DNA from: Glandiceps talaboti
Taxonomy: Eukaryota; Hemichordata; Enteropneusta; Spengelidae
Reading direction: 5' to 3'
Assembly (NCBI RefSeq): GCF_964340395.1
Contig: NC_135567.1
Span: 10,000,484-10,064,483 of the forward strand
DNA: 64,000 bases
Shown here in pieces: positions 55,001 to 64,000 of the stretch. The position numbers were made by a program, and so were the translations under genes. The stretch's first letter is position 1, and every line of letters begins with the position of its first letter. The notes under the pieces were generated by a model, which worked only from the letters and a program-made list of their open reading frames with translations, had not been told where the DNA came from and did not search any database.

Positions 55001-58000
55001 GGAAAAGGAATGGAAAACCTGAATTAGACATTCATACTGAAAGAAATGTCATAAAATAAAATAAAATAAAAAGGATAGCTACCCAACCTATTCTAAAATT
55101 GAGCGTAACGGGAACCACACAATGTTTTATTAGGATTTACATTATTGTTCGCAAAACAAGAATGTTGATTTGGGGTGAAAAAATGTCATTTTTGGTCAAA
55201 TTTACCAAATATTTGAAACTAATTTTCTTTCAAGTATCCATATATGTTATAATGATAAAATAAGCAATAAATATCTCCCAAGAACTTTTGGGTGAAAAAA
55301 AGTTTTAAAATGACATTTTTGGGCATATCTACTATATATCATTTTCCATAAAAATGTTCATTTTCAGTATTTGATTGCTATAAGTTACGAATATCAACTA
55401 AGATCTTGTAGACTGGAGACTTTTTTCAAAATTGCTGATTTTGGGTTAAAAAAGGAAAAAAATGCATTTTTGGTCAAATTTACCAAATATTTAATATCAT
55501 TTATTTACAAGTATCCATATTTGTTATAATGATAACATGAACAATAAATATCTACCAAGATGTTGGAGACCTCAAGATTGTTGCCACAAATGTTAATTTT
55601 GGATGAAAAAAAAGTAAAAAAAAGACAGTTTTGGTCAAATTTACTACACATATGCAAACATTTTTTGTAGAACATTTTAAATTTGGTATTAGCATAATAT
55701 ATACAAATTATATCTGCAATGATCTTGTAGTCACCAAGACCCCCTACAACAATGTGACAGAATTAGGAGAGTCGGCCAACGGACTAATACTTATTTCCGG
55801 GCTTTGAGTACCCTAGTACACATATAAACCATGTTGGCAGTTAATGGCGGCTGAAAACAGTACAAGGGGTAATATGACGTCTACTAGTTAAAGAAAAAGT
55901 CAGATAATAAGTGTATATTTTCAGGCGCATATCATTTACATAGTCAAATCATATTCTTGATATGACTTTCATGCGACATGAATATTGGGAAATAGAACGA
56001 GACTAGTATCCATCTATGCATGTTCTATATGGATCAATAGTCCATACCACGTGTCTTAGCCAATTATAAAGTGTTTATGAAAACGATGTTCTATAATATG
56101 CTTTAATCGCTTAACATGATTTATAACTGTTGAACAATAACAATAACAATAACAATGACAATAGCAATAATAACAACAACAACAACACCAATAACAATAA
56201 CAATAACAATAACAATAACAACAGTACAACATTTAACTTTACAATAATACACTTTCCGCCATTTTTTGTATGTACCTCATGACTGGTGGATACCCAGTGC
56301 CTTTACTTGTAGATACATTGTTTGTATATGTCCCAATAATAAACGTTCAAGAGGGCGTTTTGGCTTGTGGTGGCACTATAAAAGGGCCGAAAACTTCAGT
56401 TACTTATAATATCGACAAAAATGTCTGGATCCAATGGTATTGTGGACTGAATTATCTGTCTAATGGTATTGATATGATTATATACTACCGGGCAATTAAT
56501 ATTGTCATCAAAGAATTAGAGGTGTTAACAACATATGGTAAGTATTTGATACATTCTACCTACCGGCCCAAACAGCTCTGCTTGCTTGTTTTCCTAATTT
56601 CTTTTGGTTTATTTCTTACGCAAATTGCTTACGCAAATGGGTCAACATATAATTTCTTTGGTTTGCACAGTGTGTACTTCGACTTTGAAATAATTCACCT
56701 TCACATTATGTGGACACGACATTTCAATTAAAGTTTACCTATTACAAATAAGGTTGCGTCAATAAACGTCAATAAATAAATTTAAAAATGGAATTATGGT
56801 GACAGCATTTTAGAGTTACCAAGACAGAAATAGTAGCACCAATTTACTTTTCATATCTTTGCAAATTTGTTACTTTAGTCGATGACTGTCTTCATCATAC
56901 AATATTGTAAGCCTATATACACGTTGTTTCCTTTCAAATACCTTACTATACATTTAATATGAACGTTTATTATCATTATCTCATTCGATTCCTGTACTTC
57001 TGATATGGTAGAATTATGCTCAGTTCAAATGGTCGATTACTTGTTGAAATTTCCCGAGCCACTGCTTGCTCAAACGACAGATCTAGAGCCACAATAGAGG
57101 CACAACTTGTAGGTCAGTCTAGTAGATTCACGACTTGGTGTTATATGCAAACGGAATGAATTGCACCCAGGTCTATAGTAATTAGTACTCCTACTGGCAG
57201 GACGTTATACTCATTATTATTAATTGCTGACAAACGATACAAAAAATTATAAAATAATAAAACCTTGCGACGTTGACGGCAAATTTAAAAGCGATATGTA
57301 CAACACTGTACTGTAGAAAGCCCTCCATTTTAATAACTACTTGCACTTGTTATTTTGGGACATGCACATGACAGAATCTCAGTTTTATGATCGATCAGTT
57401 TTTTACGGCCGGGATGGGCTTATGTTTTGTTGTTCATTTTGTACTTTAATATAATGAACCCCTCCCTGCAATTCATCCACAAAACAACCAACCCCCTCTG
57501 ACAAATAACAAAATAAAAACACTGAACCCCCCCCCCACCCTCAAATGTAGTGATAGGAATCATTCCTTTTTGTTCTTGGAAAAAGACATTCTGTTCTCAA
57601 AACATAATACAATACACTGCATAGGTAATTTTCCCATTTTCCATTTTCAGTAATTTAAAGTATATCTGGTAATTTGCTAACCAAAATCATCCATTATACC
57701 ATATGTATAGAGCTCTTTAGACAGGAATCCTATAAGAAGTATGTATCTGGTAATTTGCTAACCAAAAGCCATTATACCATATGTATAGAGCTCTTTAGAC
57801 AGGACTGTCATGCGATATTTACTCCCCTCCACCGTTGCAGAGTCTGTTTTAAATACACAACAATTTCTTTAGAATTTGCCCTTTAACTGTTAATATTAAC
57901 ATATAATTTGAGGAGGAACCAAACTCGATTAGCGGAAAGCTATTTCTTTGGTCTCCTAAATTGCCAAAATTTATAAATAAGCTGCCATGTGATTTTTTTT

Positions 58001-58022
58001 TCTTTATTTTGTTGGCAATAAA

Positions 58023-58066
<44 letters not shown>

Positions 58067-61000
58067 CCTACAAGAAGTATGATTTTCTGTTCACGGACAT
58101 ACAAAGTATTCATGGTTTAGTAAACAAAAGGTTCTAGGATATCTTTCAGATTGATAATTTTGTCATCCAACAATTATTGTGAGTAGGAATGAAAACCTAA
58201 GACTTTGCTATGGATTATTTCCTTTTACGTCTCTTCGGGAATACTGTGTGTCACTCATTCAGTCAGTCCGTCACTATTGAATGTTTTCGATCAGGGCTGA
58301 CCCTCTTCACACAGCTATGAACAACTTTACGGTTCATAGTTCTGAGATCTTTTAGCCGCCTGTCACCTGTCGCTTCCTTGGAATTCCTTGATGTACGCAG
58401 ACAACCTTATTCTTGAATGTCATCTTATTTTCCCCCATCTATTACATTATTGCATTTTCCAGACTGTTTTCTCCCCTGATCACATGCCTAATGTGGTCTG
58501 GCACTGTTTTTGTTATTCTTCCTTTTTTGTTTTATGTCATGCAGATTTCAATAAAGGACATTTTAGCTAGTCATGCCACTCCATCAACACCCATAGCATG
58601 AATGAAAAAAACTATTTAAAATCACGCTTTCTGCCCATACAACTTTTACTTACATTTACGTACAATAAGATCGGAAAACACAAACTTTAGACTAATCTTG
58701 TTTTGTTTCCTCATTCAATATTGAATTCAATATAATAACTTCCATTTCTCACATGGACTTTCTATTACCTTCACCCAAAAGAGTCAATCATACAATTTGC
58801 ATGCAAAAAAAGGTACACAACTGAAAACTAAAATACTTTTATCCATACGAAAAAAGATGAGTGTAAATGACATTAAAATATGGCGAAAATTACATAAACA
58901 TCTAAATACTGAAGGGGATTATGATTCAGAATTTATAATGCTTATAGCGTCTGGTAAAATGGATTCTTAAATATTCTTTCCGGAGAGTGACATTCTGTAG
59001 TGCCTGGTCGATAGAGGCAATGACTCGCACTGAGAATGTAGAGGGTTGCAGATGTCAATGGTCACTTATGATGTTTCCTTTTTAATGTGAAGGAGGTATA
59101 GGTGAATGTTACTGGGAAGATAATGGCAGTGACTACCGTGGCAACATACGACATAATGCGGAAGGCAAACTATGTAGTCTTTGGCCGACAGATATAGGGG
59201 AAGTGTTTACACATGTCTTTGGTTTGATAGATAATTTCTGCCGTGGTATTAAGTGGGATGATATAAACCTATCTGGTGTATACTGTTCAGATGACGGATA
59301 CTATGTGGAGTGTAACATCGGACCAAAGGGTACCTGTGGTGAGTTGTTGTTGGTGCAAAATCACTAAACCGATGAACATATGTTACAACCCTTGCAATAG
59401 TTGTGTCTGTGGAAGTTAGTCAATATTGCCATATAATAAACAAACTGATAAGAACATAGCATGGGCATGCATGAGAGACCCAGACTGCTGTTTTTGCATC
59501 AATGTATATCATTTGACAATGTGATACAGAGAAGACATTTTGGCAACTTCAAAGCCAGTCTAAATTGTCCACTGATATAAACTATGTCCTGATCAGCAGA
59601 ATATTTAGACAATTGTTGCAAGGGTTGTATCTGTTTGTTACTAGATATGTTGAGTAGATGTAAGTTTGCCAAACATATTTAAAATACCTCACGTTATAAG
59701 ATTAGGATCACAGAGTTGTGAAACTGTTATGCCAATCTGCTACTGACATAAATGGGCGAATTGGCGTCGTATAACTTTCTCAAATTTCATATACCATTAC
59801 TGTCACTGTAAACACATAGGATAATATTGTTCATAAGGTAACCTCACTTAACACAACTTGATTACTGGATACAATTGTTGCTAAATCCTTGCCCTAGGAC
59901 ATTGGTCATTGTTAATGATAACAGCTACAGAGCTCAAACCAGTGACTTGCATATTCCAGACCAACAACTTTCACAGGATTGCAGAAGTGGCTTAAATCAT
60001 TAAATATTGTGCATCATTATTCTACCATTAAGTATGATTTTTGAATACATTTAGGAAATCTTTAATGGGTATGGAGAATTGGGTTTTGTGATCAACAGTT
60101 TACACTTGAAATCAAGCTTAGTGTTAGCCTTTCACGTACATTGTTCATTGTAATCATAATTAGTGTATGGATTGAAGAGAAAATATGAGATGTATAACAA
60201 GTTGATATTGTAGCTTAAGGAGTAAAAAGGAGAGATATCCACAGTTGAAAGAGATAAGGGAGCCTTTAATATTTACATGTGAGAGAATTAGTGGAATAAG
60301 GTGGGAGGGGCGGTACTTTTTACATATCGACACTCGAGCAGAGTCTTATTTTATAAAATGGGATTAGTGAAGGGTCACACTTTGCCATGAATGTAGTTTC
60401 CGTAATGTGACACGAGATGTTGGACGAGTGTCACATTATGGAAACTACATGAGCAATGATACAATGAATGAAATTGTGATATCAGGTACATGTAATAACT
60501 GGTTTATCATATGCCTATGACCTAGGGCAACTTTAGGCCAAAAAAATATATATATATATCTGGTTCTGGTCAGCGCGCGCGTGCCCTGAATACCCCCGCG
60601 TCGATCCTTTTTTTCCGATAATTTTTGCTTTCCATTTCCTTATTTACAATTCCCCGTCGATCAACACTATGCAAGGCTAGCTGAAAAATTTAACTCGTGT
60701 GATGGCGCACTTCTATTTGGTAACGGGTACCCTTTTCTTCTAGTACTGTTGCATACCCATAACTCCCCGTACGATATGTGTACGTACTATGTACGATGAG
60801 CGTGGTTGATGGGAATCACGGGAAATAGTGTGTTCACTGTGCTAGGTGGTAAACCACTCACATGTTTCGAAAATGTCTGAAGTTTGAGTACGTCGCGTCG
60901 TAAGTAATCGAAATGTTGCATGTACGTACGGAGGGGGTATGGCATCGCTAACGATTTTATAAGAATATCGCCAATCCCTATAATAACGTCATTGTTCTGT

Positions 61001-62854
61001 ATTAGGACCGTCATAGACAAGAATAAAACCATTTAGGAAAGGAATAACAGTTTACAAGCGACTGTGGTTGATATAACTTTTGGAGCAAAGATCCTCCGGA
61101 ATGGTAGACGTTTCACCTGATGTTACTCTAATGAGATTATATGAAGACTTTTGTCGAGGTGATCTTAGTTCTGGTGATCGTTTCGTTCTGCCTTCTGAAT
61201 ACAAAGATTTTCCTGTAGCGTAAGCGGTTAGCTCTGGATGGATGCGCTACGATGTTCGACACGTCTTTCCATCTCATCTCAGATGGAAAGACGTGTCGAA
61301 CATCGTAGCGCATACATCCAGAGTTTATACGTAAGCAGTGTGTTGACAGGTCTCTTCCAGTCTGTTCCGGTAACAGTCCAGGTTTCTGCATTGACTGAAT
61401 TTAGCAAAGATGTGCGTTTTAAAATAAATGGGGAACAAGAGAAGCAAGTTCGGGCAATTCCAATGAGAAATGCTTTCAGACTGATGATAGACGGTGCTCG
61501 AAAGAAAACACTGCCTCCTCTACGTCCGTTGGACAGACCTATTTCTCGTTACAAGTTGCACAATGACATTATACAGTGGTTGCAAAGCAAGACTCATTAT
61601 TATCTTGGATGGGATTATAACTGCAGATCACTGGGCGATAAGATAAATTTGTAAATGTGACTAGTGATGCCCTGATGGATGATAAATCCACATCGTACAA
61701 AACTTGTCCTACAACAGTGCCAACTTCCAGAGTTGTATGACATCTTCCGAGAGCATGTAAAGTGTCAAAAATGTGTATTTACTAATTTGAAAAAAAATCA
61801 ATCGAAGTTGCAATGATCATTTCCACCCATACTGAACATAGACGATCTTAGCGACAACCCATGCTAAACTGCGACACAAGTTACACAATAGTTTCTTTTC
61901 AGCGTTTGCACCCCAAGTGGAAACTCTCGCACTCTGCGAGATCTCGTCTGCCATTTAAGAATATGGTCTATTTAATGTTTGGTCTTAAACAGTGTTAAAC
62001 AGTAATTGGGCTGTAGGTGAAGAGTGCAAGCTAATAATTATATATATATATTGGTTCTTACATTAATGATACCAGGTTGCGCGCCGACTCATAAAGCTTA
62101 TTGCTGTAACTCTTAGTTTTAAGTTATTTGCATAATTCATTATTTTCAATGACTAGGCTATTTCTTGAAATTAATACTTCAAATTCAATATAATTTTGAA
62201 CATACTTCAAACAGAAGCAATCTCAAATGTTCTGTAAAGATTGTGGTGTAGCTTATAGTTTCAAAGAATCATAAAAATAAATAATTATTTTCAGTTATTA
62301 GAATATATCTCAAAAATACATTCTTTAAATTCAGTTAAATTTGGTATATACTTCAGACATGAATAATTGCATATTTTCTGTTGCACTTCAACAATTATTG
62401 TGTGGAGAAACGAAACTAAATATGTTGTCCTTACAAAAGACATTCAGTTTAAATCTTGTAATTTGACTCACTGCATTGTTCAACTTTGCATTATTTTGTA
62501 GGGTTTATCATTCAATTAGTGACATCTGTTCCAAAAATTGTTGCCATTCAGGTAAGGGTCAGGGTTAGGTTTAGGGTTTGGGTTAAAGTAAAGGTTAAGG
62601 TTAGGTACTATAATATCAGCCCATATCATGGCAAATCGCTGTTGACAACCATGTGGTTAATACAATCACAGTTGTGATGTGACGACAGAAGTGTGGCTCA
62701 CAGGGGTAAAAGGGAACAGTTGGGTAAAATATAGGGGATAATGTTTAGGCGATGTTAACCTCGGTCACATCAATATTGGGAATATGCCAATCTAATCAGT
62801 GGGAATGTGTGGCCTATAAATCAGCCAGTAAGTTTTAAACACATGTATTGATCA

Positions 62855-62948
<94 letters not shown>

Positions 62949-63112
62949 TTGGTAGTACTGGAACTCTTTCTTGGGTGTAACTCGGAGTTTCACGCATATT
63001 GCGATCATCAGACACTCTACTCAACAGATCAACAGAACGTAAACAAATCTCCTCTCCTGAGTAGGTAGATCAACAGAACGTAAACAAATCTCCTCTATAA
63101 CTATATTTCTAT

Positions 63113-63181
<69 letters not shown>

Positions 63182-63811
63182 CCTTCACACAAATTACCAT
63201 GGTGGCAGCAGTTTGGAGTGAATGCCTTTGAACGTTTGAAAATGTTGACAGCGGTTGAATTAAGTTCTTACAATTGATTCTGGGACATAAGCCAAAGTTT
63301 TAAACTCCTTAAACGGGGGGGGTGTCTTAGAAAAAGAATGTTGAAGGGAGGGGGTTCAAATATTAGCACACCAGAATCGAGGGAGGTTAATATCTTATGT
63401 AAAAAACCCGGATGTGATTTTCGCCAGCCCTCCTCTTGAAATCACTGAAGGCTCTCTAATATTTGATAAACACACACAAAAATGACTGTCATGCAACTGG
63501 TGATTGCTTCATTTAGTTTTATATGGCTAACAGCATTCTAATGTTCGTATAGCTTAGTTTTGCAGAGAAAATGGCGACTATGGAGGTAACATGTATAATT
63601 ACATCTTAAAACATTCCCGACCTAGGATCAACATGTCATGATTCCATGATGTCATGTTAAAGAGAATTATGCCTTCGTCCGTTTGCAGATTTCCCAGCTA
63701 CTGATATTTGTACTTACCAAACATGCCAAAACGATGGCACATGTTTAACAGTTTTCGATAGTTTTGTCTGCATTTGCCCGTTTGGTTTCGCTGGTACGAA
63801 ATGTGAAAGGG
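40099..63811 (+). CDS. Secreted or surface mosaic protein: signal peptide, trefoil, discoidin-like, kringle, EGF (partial, runs off window)
   Basis: Six exons on + give an open chain with phase 1 at every junction: 40099-40225, 45105-45248, 54245-54544, 56298-56537, 59093-59338, 63689-63811. The domain order is signal peptide; P-type trefoil with six Cys; a possible galactose-binding (discoidin/fucolectin) fold on two exons; kringle with six Cys; EGF with six Cys. Symmetrical 1-1 exons are the hallmark of exon-shuffled extracellular proteins, and all modules are disulfide-rich extracellular types. No catalytic domain or membrane segment is in the window; the 3' end lies beyond 64000. The combination is not one I recognise. 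Expected role: extracellular adhesion, mucosal defence or coagulation-like recognition (inference). Skipped or extra exons in the long introns cannot be excluded. Confidence 0.7.
41689..41955 (+). other. Open frame of 88 codons in duplicated block, unknown
   Basis: [20 protein letters not shown], then [20 protein letters not shown]. The homologous stretch in copy 1 (about 38930-39220) lacks 14 bp and shifts into a frame ending VIFSDSDDD. Its [12 protein letters not shown] segment and the DSDDD end look like the tail of some repetitive-element protein, but I cannot name it. Possibly a captured coding fragment, not an active gene. Confidence 0.3.
42371..42480. repeat. Foldback element in duplicated block, copy 2
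   Basis: Arms of about 30 bp (GCCTCGCAATGGACGGTAGG and the complement of CCCTACCGTCCATTACGAGG). Shortened loop relative to copy 1. Confidence 0.75.
42816..42950 (+). pseudogene. Dead copy 3 of the signal-peptide exon
   Basis: MSVLS then TAA because of an inserted T run; a later in-frame piece [10 protein letters not shown] also stops early. The 3' end is preserved to GACA|GTATGT. Confidence 0.8.
43180..45100. other. Mosaic gene intron 1, distal part
   Basis: At 43195-43260 a TTAAGTTTATTGAAATCCAG stretch resembles a LINE 3' end read on the minus strand. At 44407-44463 a GC-rich piece has CTGTAGCGG and its complement CCGCTACAG. No further exon seen. Confidence 0.4.
45105..45248 (+). CDS. Mosaic gene exon 2: trefoil (P-type) domain
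   Basis: Acceptor CTCTCTGTGCAG, donor ACAC|GTAAGT, 48 codons, phase 1-1. [20 protein letters not shown], then [20 protein letters not shown] and KCYKKSST. Six Cys with the R..C, CxxxxCCFD and final C[YF] pattern of trefoil domains, which occur in mucin-associated and some glycosidase proteins. Confidence 0.75.
45595..46515. repeat. Right arm of the large inverted repeat
   Basis: Partner of 36860-37880. It contains the + strand LINE end [20 protein letters not shown] (about 45800-45860) with several stops and a short (GATT)n tail at 46000-46032, against about 95 bp in the left arm. The arms therefore have diverged, chiefly in tail length. Confidence 0.85.
46520..47020. other. AT-rich intron sequence
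   Basis: Short TTGATTGAT/ATCAATTGAATGATCAA symmetric words at 46540-46600; no exon. A T10 run at about 47004 may be the poly(A) tail of the minus-strand LINE. Confidence 0.4.
47030..50795 (-). pseudogene. L1/Tx1-like LINE ORF2, 5' truncated, many frameshifts
   Basis: Minus-strand pieces in order: endonuclease ([20 protein letters not shown], then WVGDHNVAL, then [11 protein letters not shown] and [10 protein letters not shown], about 50760-50110); linker [22 protein letters not shown] with [19 protein letters not shown] (49090), [12 protein letters not shown] (48990), catalytic FVDDLTCFL (48695), [14 protein letters not shown] (48640); then a C-terminal zinc finger [20 protein letters not shown] (47500) and a last block near 47320-47130. 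GDHN and SDH are the APE-type endonuclease motifs (GDFN and SDH). At least six frame changes show it is dead. It lies antisense in a mosaic-gene intron. Confidence 0.85.
49683..49795. repeat. Three tandem copies of a ~43-bp unit inside the LINE
   Basis: CCAATTACATCTTGATCTGA and the following ATAATACACCCC are repeated three times (from about 49688, 49730 and 49769). On the LINE strand each copy encodes an [11 protein letters not shown]-like peptide, so a single LINE segment was amplified. Confidence 0.85.
50800..51780. other. Intron sequence, no gene
   Basis: Short palindromic TATATATA tract at 51408-51437. At 51095-51200 a CAGTTCCTGAC / TAGTTCCTGACG direct repeat. An open frame at 51539-51850 has no splice context. 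Confidence 0.4.
51788..52830 (-). pseudogene. LINE C-terminal fragment with (TTGAA)n tail
   Basis: One minus frame is open from about 52830 to 51905 except for stops at about 52785 (SIWG context) and 52551 (after LYNLD). [10 protein letters not shown], then [40 protein letters not shown], and a Cys/His finger [20 protein letters not shown]. The last block is the usual post-RT finger. After a short 3' UTR the element ends AATAAACCTTAA and (TTGAA)n (51788-51832). Confidence 0.75.
52850..53080 (-). pseudogene. L1-type ORF1 (transposase_22-like) fragment
   Basis: Minus frame [20 protein letters not shown], then [39 protein letters not shown], then a frameshift and [18 protein letters not shown], a P-I-[VI]-A-K-[LF] segment and DFS..VR..R are the conserved words of the L1 ORF1 C-terminal domain. 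Too short for most ORF callers. Confidence 0.7.
53080..53130. repeat. (TATG)n microsatellite
   Basis: TATG tetranucleotides with two AGGGATG interruptions. Confidence 0.9.
53140..54240. other. Intron sequence upstream of mosaic exon 3
   Basis: A/T-rich, no further exon with paired phase-1 splice sites seen. Confidence 0.4.
54245..54544 (+). CDS. Mosaic gene exon 3: first half of a discoidin/fucolectin-like domain
   Basis: Acceptor GATATTTTGCAG, donor AGCT|GTATGT, 100 codons, phase 1-1. [20 protein letters not shown], then [11 protein letters not shown] and [20 protein letters not shown] plus RDS. NVA..S.Y....S...IDG at the start and the I[RQ]xxF....I.SI[RK]L..[DR]D strand before the exon end fit galactose-binding-like domains (F5/8C, FTP). 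The assignment is by pattern only. Confidence 0.6.
54550..55155. other. Intron sequence
   Basis: A short AAAATAAAATAAAATAAA run at 55055; nothing else recognised. Confidence 0.4.
55160..55720. repeat. Degenerate tandem repeat with TTTTTGGTCAAATTTAC units
   Basis: TTTTGGTCAAATTTAC occurs at about 55191, 55470 and 55629, each preceded by a GGGTGAAAAAA / GGGTTAAAAAA / GGATGAAAAAA word and followed by AATATTT... and an AATAAATATCT(C/A)CCAAGA block in the first two. Unit length is uneven (about 280 and 160 bp). Confidence 0.65.
56138..56222. repeat. (AATAAC)n-type microsatellite
   Basis: Compound ATAACA/ACA repeats shortly before mosaic exon 4. Confidence 0.85.
56298..56537 (+). CDS. Mosaic gene exon 4: second half of the discoidin-like domain
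   Basis: Donor TATG|GTAAGT; acceptor either TACCCAG (56297) or ACTTGTAG (56312), both keeping phase 1-1; the first is used. [20 protein letters not shown], then [20 protein letters not shown] and [14 protein letters not shown]. The two Cys, the strand before [11 protein letters not shown] and the closing IKELEV are as in the C-terminal half of FTP/F5-8C domains (...C....G.YV.I.........L.EVEV). Confidence 0.6.
56540..57660. other. Intron sequence
   Basis: A C-rich run at about 57529; otherwise A/T-rich, no exon seen. Confidence 0.4.
57666..58064 (+). mobile_element. Short duplication and LINE 3' end with (GATT)n tail
   Basis: A ~75-bp segment (GGTAATTTGCTAACCAAAA... CTCTTTAGACAGGA) occurs twice, at 57668 and 57747. 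Downstream, GGCAATAAAGATTGATTGAT leads into (GATT)n at 58023-58063, a usual LINE 3' end. GAATCCTATAAGAAGTATG at 57726 and GAATCCTACAAGAAGTATG right after the tail (58064) look like a 19-bp target duplication with one change. Confidence 0.55.
58070..59085. other. Intron sequence
   Basis: Open frames at 58388-58601 lack paired splice sites. Nothing else recognised. Confidence 0.4.
59093..59338 (+). CDS. Mosaic gene exon 5: kringle domain
   Basis: Acceptor AATGTGAAG (a second possible one, GGTATAG, lies 9 bp on in the same phase), donor TGTG|GTGAGT, 82 codons, phase 1-1. [20 protein letters not shown], then [41 protein letters not shown] and C. The six Cys and the CY...G.DYRG, G..C..W, N.CR and EC.I...C words are those of a kringle, a fold that binds lysine or other protein surfaces in plasminogen-like and receptor proteins. 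Too interrupted by introns to appear as a long frame. Confidence 0.8.
59340..60385. other. Intron sequence
   Basis: No exon recognised. Confidence 0.4.
60391..60450. repeat. Hairpin of 23-nt arms
   Basis: ATGTAGTTTCCGTAATGTGA with CAC at left and the complement of GTGTCACATTATGGAAACTA with CAT at right, one mismatch, loop of about 14 nt. Confidence 0.75.
61101..61655 (+). pseudogene. Intronless coding relic of unknown family, interrupted by a hairpin
   Basis: It starts with ATG at 61101: [20 protein letters not shown] then [20 protein letters not shown] and TAA. A 92-bp hairpin (61232-61323) follows, then another frame continues to TAA at 61652: [60 protein letters not shown]. The [20 protein letters not shown] segment looks conserved, and I have an unverified memory of it from uncharacterised invertebrate proteins. 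No intron signals; probably an insertion in the mosaic-gene intron. Function unknown. Confidence 0.4.
61232..61323. repeat. Long near-perfect hairpin
   Basis: Arms 61232-61274 and 61281-61323, 43 nt each with one mismatch, spacer CATCTC. Through it, one and the same peptide ([10 protein letters not shown]) is encoded on both strands. Confidence 0.9.
61660..62545. other. Intron sequence
   Basis: AT-rich; no exon recognised. Confidence 0.4.
62551..62606. repeat. Degenerate telomere-like repeat
   Basis: GGTTAGGTTTAGGGTTTGGG and neighbours: variants of TTAGGG on the + strand over about 56 bp. Confidence 0.7.
62858..62944. repeat. (TA)n microsatellite
   Basis: About 87 bp of TA. A second (TA)n lies at 63115-63179; between them a 21-bp-type direct repeat (ATCAACAGAACGTAAACAAA at 63027 and 63069) occurs. 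Confidence 0.95.
63200..63685. other. Intron sequence upstream of the EGF exon
   Basis: No recognised feature apart from short G-runs near 63316. Confidence 0.4.
63689..63811 (+). CDS. Mosaic gene exon 6: EGF-like domain
   Basis: Acceptor CCGTTTGCAG, donor GGG|GTATGT, 41 codons, phase 1-1. [20 protein letters not shown], then [20 protein letters not shown] and RG. The six Cys spacing and the CxCPxGFxGxxCE end are a textbook EGF module; no calcium-binding DxNE signature precedes it. The gene continues past the window. Confidence 0.85.
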
Positions 63812-64000
63812 GTATGTATTATTTTCTAATATTTCAAGGTTGAGATTTGCTCATAGACTCTCTATTTATGTAGACAAATTTTCACATGAACGTTTCAACA
63901 TGAATCCCATCCAGGTTTGGGACTACATGATAGGGCTATGTTGCACGCTCCTAATATTGTCACTGTTTAACTGTCAATGCCTTCGGTCTCCCACAGGCTA

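Overview
Eukaryotic, animal nuclear DNA. The genes have many introns with GT-AG sites, the encoded domains are metazoan (ankyrin-Roc-COR-death, trefoil, kringle, EGF), and the spacers are full of microsatellites, LINE and Penelope-like fragments and small DNA transposons. It looks AT-rich by eye. A marine invertebrate is most likely, perhaps an invertebrate deuterostome; the phylum cannot be fixed from the sequence. No tRNA, rRNA, CRISPR or operon signal was seen.

Layout. 0-2.4 kb: last two exons of a + strand gene of unknown function, its intron holding a foldback element and a PIF/Harbinger-like element with TTA target duplications. 2.4-8.6 kb: repeats, a frameshifted RT fragment, a CRE-like cluster and a small element with a 9-bp target duplication. 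8.7-28.3 kb: a minus-strand ROCO-type gene, reconstructed exon by exon with consistent splice phase: seven one-exon ankyrin repeats, Roc GTPase, COR and death domain, no kinase exon seen. Its ankyrin region is a ~1.015-kb tandem amplification with decayed sister exons, one COR exon has a decayed tandem copy, and its last 3' splice site lies directly after a 180-bp (TC)n tract. Its introns carry a Penelope-like element, a LINE fragment and SINE-like units. About 29.5 kb: a NRF1/YY1-type promoter candidate on +. 30.3-34.7 kb: a minus-strand gene of an unknown, apparently multicopy family with at least two frameshifts, probably a relic. 35.3-36.2 kb: a three-unit tandem repeat.

36.9-64 kb: a + strand gene for a secreted or surface mosaic protein running off the window: signal-peptide exon (40.1 kb), trefoil (45.1 kb), a possible discoidin/fucolectin-like domain on two exons (54.2 and 56.3 kb), kringle (59.1 kb) and EGF (63.7 kb). 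All joins are phase 1, the classic exon-shuffling phase. Its 5' end lies in a local triplication of the signal-peptide exon (two copies dead), flanked by ~1-kb inverted arms. Large introns hold a decayed L1/Tx1-like LINE (47-50.8 kb), other LINE pieces, tandem repeats, hairpins and a small intronless coding relic at 61.1 kb. No experimental or database evidence was available; splice sites are read from sequence and phase only.
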